This document shows, in pieces, positions 56,001-64,000 of a stretch of DNA of 64,000 nt. Under the pieces are notes generated by a model, which was given only the letters and a program-made list of their open reading frames with translations, was not told the origin of the DNA and did no database searches. The stretch is from positions 997,155 through 1,061,154 of the forward strand of contig VXBA01004193.1 in the NCBI GenBank assembly GCA_013399895.1, in the 5' to 3' direction. Origin of the DNA: Serilophus lunatus (Eukaryota; Chordata; Aves; Passeriformes; Eurylaimidae). Made by a program: the position numbers and the translations under genes. Each line of letters begins with the position of its first letter. The stretch's first letter is position 1.

Positions 56001-59000
56001 AAAGCCTCCTAAAGGTAAAAATTATTAGTGAGAAAAAAAAACAAAAAAATGGGAATTTTTTTTCCCTTCAAGTTTTTGCTTTCAAAATTGTGAAGGTACT
56101 CAAAATTTAGAAATTTCTGGTTGGCTCTTAATTGATCTAAACCAGGTCTTCAATTTACCTACAGCTTCTTCCTCTCTGAATTATCTCAATTTCATTAAAA
56201 TGTAACAATTTTTAATCAATTCATAGAAATGAAGCCTTCCACTACTCCACTCTGCTGTCAACACACTACCTATTATTATTAATATTAGACAATCACTAAG
56301 TTAAAGACTTCATTGCATGCTTTCCAGTACAGACAAATATGTTAAGCCCTAGTTCTGTTCTAAAAAGAGCAGCAGCACCCAGAGCAGGGGGACTATTCTA
56401 GTGTCAGTCTTGTTAGGAAATGGACACTACCAGTTACACCATTCCTACAAATCCTGAGAGGAAAAAGGCACTAAATTAAAAGCTAATGCTCTGTATGTTA
56501 GAGGAACACTCTAGAAACAAAAACAGAGTGAAAGAAATGCAGAGAGCACTTACGTGGGTGAGGGATGCCTGCAGTTTATCCATGGATGGAACACAGACCA
56601 AAAAAAAATAAAAAGACAGAGATAGACACAAAAAAAATGTAGAAGATGTGAGAAGAGGAGATAGAGAATATGGAGCTGGAAAATCAAAATTCCACACGTG
56701 TCCTGCCCCACACTGCTCTGCTCAGCAGCTCTGGTGAGGCAGAACTTGGCAGACAAAATCCAGACCATGCACAGCTCAGGGGCCTCCAAACATGCACCTA
56801 AAGGGCTGGGAACTGCTCTGGATTCAGGAGAAGGTCCTGCAGAGTGGTTTCAGAAGAGCTACTGAACAGGTACAGAGGTGTGGGTGTGATGGTGGGAAGA
56901 CCAGGCTGAAGATCTCCGTGCAGGGAATGGGAAACAAGAACCACAGAGCCACCACCTCTCCCCTGCCTGCTTCTGTCACATCTCCCCAGCACACTCTACA
57001 CATTCTTTTCTCTCCTTCCCATCTTGAATAACTGGTTTTTTAATTCTTGCCACTTCTATTCTGTGACTGGACTGGAGGATGAGCCAGGTACAGCACACAG
57101 TGGCTGTGGAATCCCCTCAGATGGAAGGGCATCTGAAGGCAGGGATGTGCAGAGAAGAGCCACCCCCTCCCTCCCCAGCTTGTGGCCATGATGTGGTGAA
57201 CAGCTTCACTTCTGATCTGCAAAGGAAACCTGCCCTGTGTCAGTAACATCACGTTCTCTAGGACCAACACCCTTCTCAGCTGCTTTTTCTTACTGAAACT
57301 CTCCCTCCTCTTTGGCAACACCAAGGTTACACTGGCAACCTGCTCCAGTAAAACAGCTCCTCTGCCCCTCCCTTCAAGGAACACTTTCAATCAGCAACAA
57401 ACCCCACTCCAGTCCAAACCCACACCAAGAACAAGGGTGCAGCCAGGTCTGCAAGAGGAGGTGTCATCCATGCATGGCAGAGATGCCCTGGAAGGAGTCA
57501 AGGCCAGGTGAGCAGGGCAGCAGAGGGAGGGCTGAGCTTTACTTACGAACTGGCTGTGTCTTGAACTCGGAGGGCAGGCTGATCTCCCCCACACCCTTGC
57601 CATTGACAGCAGACAGCCTCACAGAGTAGGTGGTCTCAGGCTTCAGGCCAGTGATGGTGATGGTGCCCTCCATGTTGGCTGTGGCACAAACAAGGGCAGG
57701 GAAAGCAAAGAAAGGCTCAGTGTGATGGGCAGGGAGAAATAAACTCTTGTTCCTGCACAGACACAAGGGAGGAAAGGAAAATAAACCTGCCCCTGGCTGT
57801 GATCATGTCACAGCAGTGAGGACCTGAAGGAAGAATTTCAATTCCAGACAAGGTTGGTGGTGGAAGGTTCAGCTCTGGAACAGAACTCTCCTTTTCACAG
57901 TCACAGAATATTCTGAATTCATGATCCTTGTGGGTCCTCCCCAAGTCCAACTCTTTAAGTGAATGGACTGAACCCTCAACCCTGGCATTGTTAGCACCAT
58001 GCTCTAACCAACAGAGCTCATCTCTAGTCCTCCCAAATTAAAATTATTCTGGACTTAAAGGTCCATTTTAAGCAGTTGCAGTGCCACAGATCACTTTAAC
58101 AAGACAGGGTGTAATGGGAGGCAGCTTTGCTGCTGTAATAGGAGGGTTTGTTTTCCAAGGGGAAATAACTGAGGGACTGACAGACAAGGCTTGAAAAGCT
58201 CTCTGTGGGAAGCACATAACCAGCCAGCAAGTGAAAACTCATCTCCTTCCAGGCACAGGATTCTTCACCTTATGCAGAAAGGATGGTGTGAACAAGGAAG
58301 GGCTGCAGAGATGAACACAGTGCTGAACACACTGAGCCCTGTCACACACACAGAGCTCTCAGCACACTCATTCCCAAGTGAAAAATTCAAGGTCTCACTG
58401 CACACCAAATGGTTTAAGAGCTTTTTTTTGGGCCACAGGAGGTGAAACTGCAAAGCTGGCTTTTCCCTAAAGGAAAGTCAGTCTTTTGAGAGCTGGTGGG
58501 GGAGGTACCATCCTGCTTTGTTGTCCTACCTTCTTTTGCATCATACAACCTGGAATGCCACTCTCCCTCGCCCAGGGCCCTCCACTCTGCCTTGTACTTG
58601 AGGATGGGAACCCCACCAGTGGCCTCAGGCTCATCAAACTCCACCTGGGCAGTGCTGGAATAGGGCTCCACTCTGTCGATGGAAGGAGAGGATGGAGTGT
58701 CTGGGGGAAGAAGGGAAAACAACCAGTGGTACATCAGGAATGAGGAAACAGGCTTCAGGGGCAAAGAAAACAGCAAAGTGGGAACATCAAACACACCCTC
58801 ATCACGGCTTCACAGAGAGGAGAAGGCTCTTTTTTTTCTTTTGAGTGCTTTTAATTAGTGCAGAGACCTTCATCTTGTCTCCTCTCAAACAGGCTGGAGA
58901 CTCAGCCCCTTCTCCAAAAGAGGACAAACCAGAGCAGTGTAACAAAGGAATTCTGGAGGCTGTTCTGCCCCTGCAGTCCCTTCCACAGGGCTCTCCAACA

Positions 59001-60596
59001 CACAGCTTGACCACTCCTCAACGTGTCTCTGTACCAGGGGCCCTCCCAAGGTGTCCTGCAGTCACACACGAGGCCCCTTGGGCTGGCGCAGCTCTGAGGT
59101 TTGTGCCTTGTTTTCCAGGCACTATTAGGGGTGTTCTGCTGGTTTTGACATCACACAAACATGCAATGGCTTTCAGAAATCAAAGAGCTGTCCAGAATCT
59201 CTGTCCAAGTGCAGCAGAGAGAAGAATGAGACCCTTCAGGAAGGAGGGAACAGACACTGAGCACTTACAACCCAACCCAGAATCTATAACCTGAAAGCAG
59301 AAGTTGGCTCTCCTGCTAAACACAAACCAGAGAGGAAGTGCCACTCTGTGAGCCCAGCTCAGTGCCCCCCACACTCCCTGTGTGCCTGCCTGGGGTGCTC
59401 ACCTGCCTGCACCAGGATGAACTCGGAGGACTCCTGCCCAATGCGGTTCACAGCAGTGCAGTTGTAGTTCCCAAAGTCATTTTCTGAGTCTGGTGTCACC
59501 TGTGGAGGGAATGGAGGCTCATTCTTGGATCAGAAACCCCTCACACTCTGCCAGTGCTCTCTGCACTTGGCTGGAGAGAAGCTACAATAAAGTGCAGATG
59601 TTGGCACTCTGAGGGCTCTCCTTGGGGCACAACTGCAGGGGCCAAAATCCAAACACAAGGAGGGGGTTGTGTCTTCTACTACTTGATTTGTGTTAGCATT
59701 TATGTGCCAGAAACACCACACAAACTTCATTTCTACCTCACAAAAGACTTAACTCCTCTAAGATGGGGAACATAAATTATTTGACAGCACTGAGCCTCCC
59801 TGGCTGCACATCCTCTCTCCCCTCCCTGCCTTTCCTCACCTCCAGGTAACTCGCTGAGGGAGTGTTGTAGATCTTGATGTTGCTGTAGTTGGAGCTGGGC
59901 AGCAGCTGCCCATCCCGGAACCAGGAGATGACAGCACTGGGATAAGCAAACACCTCACACGTGATGTTCACTTGATTCCCCTCCCAGGTGTACACAGCCA
60001 CAGGGCCCTGCAGCTTGGGGGCATCTGAAAGACACAAGTGTGGAGGCAATTTGAACCAAGGCAGCCTCACTTGAAGGATCCCTTGGCTCTAATGCAGGAA
60101 AGGGAACCTAATAAAGGAAATGGGAGCTGTCCTCTCATCTGGGAGGAGATGGGACGGGGAGTGTCTTTTGCTGAAGGACATAAGGAGGGAACCTGCTCAG
60201 TCCCAAAGCTGCTCCCGTGCAGTGTGGGAGGAGCAGACACCTTGGTTCAATGAGGGGTTGTGCTGGGATACACCCAACAAATGGCGCCGCAGCCCATCGG
60301 TGGCCCCAGGGCGCAAAGAGCTCCCGGCTGGGCCAACAGCTGCGTGTGTGCACCCAGCAGCAGCAGCTGCACTTGTCCAGCCTCAGCGGCCTGAGCACAG
60401 GGAAGGGAACCCCAAGAGCCCCCCAGCACCCCGTGCCCTGCTCACACTGCACTTCGAGGTACATGGCCTGGGAGTCCTGGCCGATGGTGTTGCTGGCTGT
60501 GCACACGTACTCCCCGGCGTCCGTGTACTGGATCCCCTTGAGCGTCAGGGACGACACCCGGGCGTGGCTGCGGACGATGATCCGCCCATCCAGGGT
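31917..60596 (-). CDS. NCAM1: NCAM1, neural cell adhesion molecule 1 (3' part; mammalian exons 8-19)
   Basis: Cell-surface immunoglobulin-superfamily adhesion molecule mediating homophilic binding in neurons, glia and muscle. Constitutive and long-isoform exons: 60596-60446, 60024-59840, 59499-59403, 58700-58530, 57678-57547, 45279-45155, 44191-44011, 35730-35523, 35198-35082, 34102-33317, 32031-31917; all phases match, giving 755 codons plus stop for the NCAM-180 path. Domains: Ig4 (second half), Ig5, FN3-1, FN3-2, transmembrane helix and cytoplasmic tail ending NENESKA. Skipping 34102-33317 gives NCAM-140; use of 41275-41196 gives GPI-linked NCAM-120. Exons for Ig1-Ig4a lie beyond base 64000. 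The 9.3-kb intron after exon 12 houses muscle-type alternative exons. Sequence is very close to human NCAM1 throughout. Confidence 0.97.
32032..33316 (-). other. NCAM1: NCAM1 intron 18
   Basis: Between the NCAM-180 exon and the terminal exon. Donor GTACGG is non-optimal, in line with regulated use of exon 18. No other feature seen. Confidence 0.7.
33317..34102 (-). CDS. NCAM1: NCAM1 exon 18: NCAM-180-specific cytoplasmic insert
   Basis: Large 786-nt cassette exon, phase-2 symmetric in the coding sense (1+261 codons+2). Begins HPADTAATVEDMLPSVTTGT and ends near APAKTE; rich in Ser, Thr, Pro and Ala, with FKTPDIDLAKDVFAALG near the end. It is specific to the neuronal, postsynaptic long isoform, which links to the spectrin cytoskeleton. 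Confidence 0.95.
34103..35081 (-). other. NCAM1: NCAM1 intron 17
   Basis: Short intron separating tail exon 17 from the NCAM-180 cassette. Apart from the AC microsatellite nothing was recognised. Confidence 0.7.
34217..34239. repeat. (AC)n microsatellite
   Basis: Eleven AC units about 115 bases upstream (5', transcript sense) of the NCAM-180 exon, within intron 17. Confidence 0.95.
35082..35198 (-). CDS. NCAM1: NCAM1 exon 17: proximal cytoplasmic tail
   Basis: Encodes KDESKEPIVEVRTEEERTPN and EPNETTPLTEPE, almost identical to human. Donor CCCGA|GTATGT. Confidence 0.97.
35523..35730 (-). CDS. NCAM1: NCAM1 exon 16: transmembrane segment
   Basis: Encodes SPTSGLGTAAIIGILVVVFV ALLVAVDVTCYFL, then the palmitoylation-type cysteine cluster NKCGLLMCIAVNLCGK and GAKGKDMEEGKAAFS. 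Donor CTTCTC|GTGAGT, phase 2. Confidence 0.97.
35731..41195 (-). other. NCAM1: NCAM-120 3' UTR region and intron before the transmembrane exon
   Basis: Serves as 3' UTR for transcripts ending after the GPI exon and as intron for transmembrane isoforms. Holds a CR1 fragment (39331-39600) and GT/T-rich stretches (40128-40200). No coding exon supported. Confidence 0.65.
39331..39600 (-). mobile_element. CR1 LINE 3' fragment
   Basis: On the plus strand reads 'atggaatgggctgggagggaccttaagg', then 'ccctgccatgggcagggacacc' and 'ctctggcactgggaagccattcccc', which is the reverse complement of an avian CR1 3' end. Confidence 0.85.
41196..41275 (-). CDS. NCAM1: NCAM1 exon 15: GPI-anchor C-terminus of NCAM-120
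   Basis: Read after QPTVIP it encodes ATLGSPSTSSSFVSLLLSAV then TLLLLC and TAG (41198-41196). This is a GPI signal: small residues for attachment, a spacer, a hydrophobic tail and no cytoplasmic residues. Acceptor GTCTGGCACCTGCAG. Mammalian NCAM-120 ends in a very similar tail. An AATAAA is already present at 41178-41173, but downstream signals may be used. Confidence 0.92.
41447..41498. repeat. GA/GAAA purine tract
   Basis: Low-complexity (GAAA)/(GA) run immediately upstream (transcript sense) of the GPI exon; on the transcript it is a CU-rich (pyrimidine) tract of the kind bound by PTB. Confidence 0.85.
41574..41578. other. Assembly gap (5 N)
   Basis: Five unresolved bases; true length unknown. 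A further single N is at 26544. Confidence 0.98.
44011..44191 (-). CDS. NCAM1: NCAM1 exon 14 (FN3-2, second half; last common exon)
   Basis: Encodes KHSSEWKPEIRLPSGSDHVM and VVAENQQGKSKPAHYAFRTS, ending QPTVIP. The phase-1 end is compatible with both the GPI exon and the transmembrane exon. Confidence 0.97.
44262..44482 (+). mobile_element. CR1 LINE 3' fragment (first of a same-orientation pair)
   Basis: Reads 'aggaagaaattcttcactggaagggtg', 'ctggaatgggctgcccagggaggg' and ends 'ttggacttgatgatctttaaggtctcttccaacc', typical CR1 3' sequence. It starts about 70 bp from NCAM1 exon 14, antisense to the gene. Confidence 0.88.
44575..44845 (+). mobile_element. CR1 LINE 3' fragment (second of the pair)
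   Basis: Reads 'ggacaggacaatggccataaactaaaacac', 'gaggaagaacttccttccatggag' and ends 'ttaaggtcccttccaacccc'. Same orientation as the element just before it. Confidence 0.88.
45155..45279 (-). CDS. NCAM1: NCAM1 exon 13 (FN3-2, first half)
   Basis: Encodes EPSAPKLEGHIGEDGNSIKV and IKQDDGGSPIRHYLIKYKA. Acceptor GTTGTTTCAG, donor AAAGCT|GTAAGT. Confidence 0.97.
50230..50232 (-). other. NCAM1: Candidate AAG triplet exon of NCAM1
   Basis: CAG|AAG|GTAAAA at 50235-50228 has the form of the 3-nt NCAM exon known from rodents and chicken. Another candidate (CAGAG|AAG|GTAATT) is at 47383-47381. The motif is too short to choose between them from sequence alone. Confidence 0.25.
51625..51735 (-). mobile_element. 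CR1 LINE 3' end fragment
   Basis: The plus strand reads 'catggaactgtctgggttggaagggaccctaaagatcac', the reverse complement of a CR1 3' terminus. Confidence 0.8.
54045..54086 (-). CDS. NCAM1: NCAM1 candidate alternative exon MSD-c (42 nt)
   Basis: Between acceptor TGTTTCCATAG and donor CCACCGA|GTGAGT. Phase-1 symmetric, 42 nt as in mammals; encodes TEPPAASQSSEPP, a Ser/Pro-rich hinge. In muscle NCAM this insert is O-glycosylated. Confidence 0.68.
54734..54769 (-). CDS. NCAM1: NCAM1 candidate alternative exon MSD-b (36 nt)
   Basis: Between acceptor CTCTTTCTTTAG and donor CAGAGA|GTGAGT. Phase-1 symmetric; encodes a Ser/Pro/Ala/Thr-rich peptide around SPAAPTSHLAE. The mammalian equivalent is 48 nt. 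Confidence 0.65.
56554..56568 (-). CDS. NCAM1: NCAM1 candidate alternative mini-exon MSD-a (15 nt)
   Basis: GCATCCCTCACCCAC sits between acceptor CTGCAG and strong donor GTAAGT. It is phase-1 symmetric, so insertion between exons 12 and 13 keeps the frame. Its size equals the first mammalian muscle-specific-domain exon. Confidence 0.65.
57547..57678 (-). CDS. NCAM1: NCAM1 exon 12 (FN3-1, second half)
   Basis: Encodes ANMEGTITITGLKPETTYSV and VNGKGVGEISLPSEFKTQPV. Ends in phase 1, the entry point for alternative MSD exons. Confidence 0.96.
57896..58028 (-). mobile_element. tRNA-Ile-derived SINE with CR1-like tail (TguSINE1-like)
   Basis: On the minus strand the head reads like tRNA-Ile: A-box TGAGCTCTGTTGG (58020-58008), GTTAGAGCATGGTGCTAA, and B-box GGTTCAGTCC (57974-57965). 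It is followed by a tail GAGTTGGACTTGGGGAGGAC ... AGAATATTCTGTGACTGTG of CR1 3' type. The architecture matches TguSINE1, known only from passerine birds. Degenerate anticodon loop and no CCA show it is not a functional tRNA gene. Confidence 0.78.
58530..58700 (-). CDS. NCAM1: NCAM1 exon 11 (FN3-1, first half)
   Basis: Encodes DTPSSPSIDRVEPYSSTAQV and GGVPILKYKAEWRALGEGEW. Acceptor CTTCCCCCAG, donor AAAGAAG|GTAGGA. Confidence 0.97.
59403..59499 (-). CDS. NCAM1: NCAM1 exon 10 (Ig5, second half)
   Basis: Encodes VTPDSENDFGNYNCTAVNRI and GQESSEFILVQA. The NCT sequon at the second Ig cysteine is conserved with human. Donor CAGGCAG|GTGAGC. Confidence 0.97.
59840..60024 (-). CDS. NCAM1: NCAM1 exon 9 (Ig5, first half)
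   Basis: Encodes APKLQGPVAVYTWEGNQVNI, TCEVFAYPSA and WFRDGQLLPSSNYSNIKIYN; contains the first Ig5 cysteine and the invariant Trp. In mammals Ig5 carries the polysialylated N-glycans. Confidence 0.97.
60446..60596 (-). CDS. NCAM1: NCAM1 exon 8 (Ig4, second half)
   Basis: Encodes TLDGRIIVRSHARVSSLTLK and YTDAGEYVCTASNTIGQDSQ, including the DxGxYxC Ig signature with the second Ig4 cysteine. Acceptor CTCCCTGCCAG, donor GTGCAGT|GTGAGC. The VASE alternative exon would lie upstream of this exon. Confidence 0.96.
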
Positions 60597-63500
60597 CTGG
60601 CAGGGAGGGAAGCGCAGTCAGAGGCCGAGCCCCGAGCGGCCCGCACACCGAGGGGCTGCCCCTGAGCTCGGCTTATCTCAGCCCGGCCCCGCAGGGCGCC
60701 GTACGCCAGGGGGCACCAGCTGAAGCCACGGGCACAGAGGGGCACTTCCAAAAGCAACAGGAGGATTCCTGTCACACGGGGCCAACTGCAGTGATCCAAA
60801 GCACTCAGGAGAAGGGAAGAAATGAAATGAAAAAGAAGGACCAAGGTATCAGAGGCTGGACAAAGTCAAGCTTCTTCCCAGAGTGAGAAGTGGTGCAGCT
60901 CTGGTTAAAAATTTTTGCCAGCATGGAAAAAAAAAAAAAAAAAAGGAAATTTCCCCAATGGTTACTGTGCTTCCACTCAGAGAATTCAGCCCTTCCTATT
61001 CTCTTAGCAACACTGGTTTAATTTCAGCCTCCTTGCAATGGTGTTAATCAGAACAGATCCAGATCTCAGAGCTGAACTGTGCAGAAAGCAAGCTCAGGAC
61101 TCTCACCTGAACACGGCACATGAAGACAGAAAAGTGCAGAGAGGCACATGGAGAGAGACAAGGGCAAGAAAGCCACAATACCCTTCTAGACACAGCCCTG
61201 CTTCAAGAAAGCTTCAAGCCCTGCCCTTGTGATGCTTCAAGAAAATTCTAGAACAACCTCCTACCTGCAAGAAAAGTGTGGAGATGTCACTGACAGAGAG
61301 ACCAGGAAAGTAAAACCCAGGCTACCATCTGCTCCAAGGGACTGCACCACCCCCCATCCCATATCAGGGTGGTTTGTTCCCTCTCCAGTTTGTGACCAAA
61401 GCCCAAGTGCTCCCCTAATACCCGAAAAACACAAGGCCACAGACTCCTGTCCTTGTGCTTCAACTTGGAAGCTTTAAAGCACCAACTCTCTCCTCCAGTT
61501 TCCCAAGGGAATATGTGTGGCACCCTCCTGGCTGTGCCTGCTGCTGCAGCCTGACACTCCTGATGCACTCCAAGCTCCAAGAGCACTCCTTTCCTTGGAA
61601 GACACAGGCCAGGCACTGAGATGATGAGCACAAAGCCTGAGATTAGTGCCCTGAGCTGCAGCACAAAGCACATCTCTGGCCCCTCGGGTGGCCAGACCCC
61701 TGGGCCTGAAGCCCCTCTCTGTTCCGAGCTCCTGGTCTCACTCACTGAGACTGACAAAGTTTCTGCAAGTAAATGTGGCTTGTTACCTCTCCTAGTTCTA
61801 ATACCAGTCCATCTGAGCCAGTCATGTGCACAAAGATCAGGAAAATACCCTAAAGAAGAGTGAAAACACCTACCCAAGAAAGCACACTACTGGTTTTCTT
61901 TACCCCTAGTTCAGCCCATCAGGTGCTAAAAACTCCTGGGTGGGTAGAAACTTGTGAGCCAGATGCAGACACCTCTAATCCCTTTATTTCATCTCCCTAA
62001 TTTCAAGGATTTGGGATAACAAAAAGCTTCACAACAATGGGGAGACAAGCTCAGGGACACAGGTAGTAACTCCTGCCACACAACAGAGTAGGATGGTTCT
62101 CCGTGTTGCCAATTACTGCAATTTATCCTGAGACACAGGAGGTGTTTTCCTCCAAATTCTGACCGTCCCTGAGCACACAGTCACTGTGTGCACAGCTGGC
62201 CCAGCTCCCAGTGCCACAGGGGAAGAGGAGAGCCAAATAAAATGCATTCATCCCTCTTCCCTTCACCTCCTGAGTTTTCACAATCAGGTGCCCATGACTT
62301 AATCCCACGGAGTCAAAGCTTCTCTCACTCACTCCCCACACAGAACATCATCACAAACCCTGCCCACAGGTACAAATTCCAGTGAAGGCAGAGGAGAGGT
62401 CTCTGTGAGCTCTGTGCTTGCACTGCACTGACCAAACTCCCCTGCACCATTTAACATTTGTAAGGTTGCACTAATTCCCAGTGACCAGAAAGGCCTCACC
62501 AGTTTGAGGTGTAACTGGGGTTATGCTGCTATGACTGATTTCCTCACCTTGAACTCCCTGAGGAAGAATGAAACACCTCGTGCCAAGTACTCACTCAGCT
62601 CCCCCAGAGCCTCCTGCTGCTGGAATCCACTGCCAAGAGCCCCCAGGCAATTTTAAAGCAAGTTTTAAGATACACCCTGCACAAGCTGCAGGGATAACCT
62701 CCAGCAACATTCTCACCAAACCCCACCTGGATATTTTAAGACACAGAGTAAGAAATGCAGAGCCAGCAAGCTTAATAGTGTTAGTGCTCTTATTAATCAA
62801 AAGCTGGAGAAAGAGAGAGCAGAGCAAACACTGGGGGCAGGGGGACACAGAGACAACTGTCAGAGGAAGTAACACGAGTCCTGAAGAGATGCAACTACTC
62901 AGATTCCAAATTCTTCAATGCAAACTGCTCTGAATGTCTGATGCCTTCACTTGCCATGAGACATCAATCCCAGAGGTTATTTTGGAGGAAGAGCAGGCAG
63001 GATCTTCTCAGCCCCATTCCAAACACAGCTGGATGGTGCTTAAATTACAGGTTCATTTTGTTTGGGCAACACCAGTCTCTGTGGCTTAGGATGGCTCAAA
63101 AATAAATTAAAAAATAACCAGGGTACCCAGAGCCTCCACAATGTTGAGCCTAAAAATACGAATATGAGCCCCCCAGTTCTGAGAGTTAATTTTGTTCTCT
63201 ACCTGACCCCTATTATTTGCTTGGAAATACACCTTCTGGTCCATTTGGAAGCAAGTCTCACAGATCAGGTGCACACAAAGGCAGGTTATTCTCATCGTCA
63301 TCATTATCATTATTTTTTACATCACTGAATGTTGAATTAGAAGCAACAAACCCCATTTGCACCAACCCCAGTCACTGCATCATCCCACCACCCTCACTGA
63401 CCCTTGCAAACCAAAGACAAACAATAATTTAGCAATTTGGAGCATTTTCTGGAGAAATACACCTCCTGAAAGATTTATCTGCATTGATTTGGAAATGGAA

Positions 63501-64000
63501 CATGATGCAGTTGTTTTTTTAAGAGAAGGCCAAACTTCAGGAGTACCATGAGCAAATAGGTGAGTTGGCTGGAGCAGAGGAGGATTATCTTTGGGAAAAT
63601 ATGTAATACTTCCCCAGAACACACATTGTTGCTAATCTTCAAGTTCTAAAAGAGAGTTATGATTCACACTGGCAGCAGAGAAAAAACTATGGGGAAAGCA
63701 GTATCTGTCAGATTTTACATTTGCTTTTATTTTTAATTGTCTTTTTTTTTTTAATTTTAAAGTGACAAGCAGAGTTACTCACTCCCAACACAGCTACTTT
63801 GCTCATCCAAAAATGCATTACTACATGCCAAGCAACTTCTAAGTCTAGAAGCTGTTTCTCTGATGTGCTGATACTTAACTTGTTCAGATTAATGCTTGTT
63901 TAGTTGGCATGGTTATGGACTAGAGAGTTGTTAATCTGTAATGCTTAAAGGAAAACCAAAACCAAAAACCTAAGTTTGCTAAAGGTCTGGTAATCTTATA
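60597..64000 (-). other. NCAM1: NCAM1 intron upstream of exon 8 (partial)
   Basis: No Ig4 first-half exon and no 30-nt VASE-like exon was recognised up to the window end, so the intron is at least 3.4 kb. It contains an A-run at 60925-60943 and no clear repeat. Confidence 0.65.

Larger units (their letters stand above)
45280..57546 (-). other. NCAM1: NCAM1 intron 12 (12.3 kb, hosts alternative exons)
   Basis: Largest fully contained intron; carries the three candidate MSD exons, candidate AAG triplets and one CR1 fragment. A secreted-isoform exon may also be here but was not recognised. Confidence 0.7.

Noticed and set aside
57960..58030. tRNA-Ile gene
   Set aside because: A and B boxes are recognisable but the acceptor stem and anticodon loop are degraded and a CR1-type tail follows, so it is a SINE head, not a tRNA gene.
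60597..64000. VASE (30-nt Ig4 exon) or the Ig4 first-half exon
   Set aside because: Looked for both on the minus strand and found no matching sequence; they probably lie beyond 64000.
1..64000. Bacterial-type systems, CRISPR arrays, integrated proviruses
   Set aside because: No direct-repeat/spacer arrays, no operons with ribosome binding sites and no retroviral gag/pol/env or LTR pair were seen; the window is ordinary avian genic DNA.

Overview
This 64 kb window is vertebrate nuclear DNA from a bird, most likely a passerine. It has small exons with GT..AG introns, CR1 LINE 3' fragments in both orientations, and one tRNA-Ile-headed SINE with a CR1-type tail that resembles the passerine element TguSINE1. 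All protein-coding genes found are on the minus strand, so each gene reads from high to low coordinates. Gene order in transcription direction is NCAM1 - TTC12 - an unnamed mucin/ZP gene - ANKK1. This is the conserved NCAM1-TTC12-ANKK1(-DRD2) cluster (human 11q23, chicken chromosome 24) with one extra gene between TTC12 and ANKK1.

Right part (about 28.4-64 kb): the 3' portion of NCAM1, from the second half of Ig4 through Ig5, two FN3 domains, the transmembrane segment and the cytoplasmic tail. All three classical C-termini can be read: the GPI exon of NCAM-120 (41196-41275), the transmembrane exon (35523-35730), and the 786-nt exon specific to NCAM-180 (33317-34102). Three phase-1 mini-exons of 15, 36 and 42 nt lie in the FN3-1/FN3-2 intron and look like the muscle-specific domain insert. 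A 3' UTR of about 3.5 kb ends near 28.4 kb. The 5' exons lie beyond base 64000.

Middle (13.9-26.6 kb): complete TTC12, resolved here into 21 coding exons that join in frame to 695 codons plus stop (TPR domain followed by ARM-like repeats). Its promoter has an RFX-type X-box 45 bp upstream of the ATG, as expected for a motile-cilium gene, plus a duplicated GC-box/octamer unit.

Left (3.9-11.7 kb): a six-exon gene that I cannot name, with every splice phase consistent. It encodes about 1,704 residues: signal peptide, one giant 4.35-kb Ser/Thr/Pro-rich mucin-like exon, a cysteine-rich ZP-C-like module without a recognisable ZP-N, one transmembrane helix and a 20-residue tail. It has its own TATA/CCAAT promoter. 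Human annotation as I remember it has no gene at this position, so this is the main discovery candidate.

Far left (1-1.3 kb): exon 1 of ANKK1 (N-lobe of the RIP-like kinase); the rest is off the window. Everything else is introns, UTRs, CR1 fragments, microsatellites and two small runs of N. Gene identities come from reading translated exons against remembered family sequences; no database search was run.
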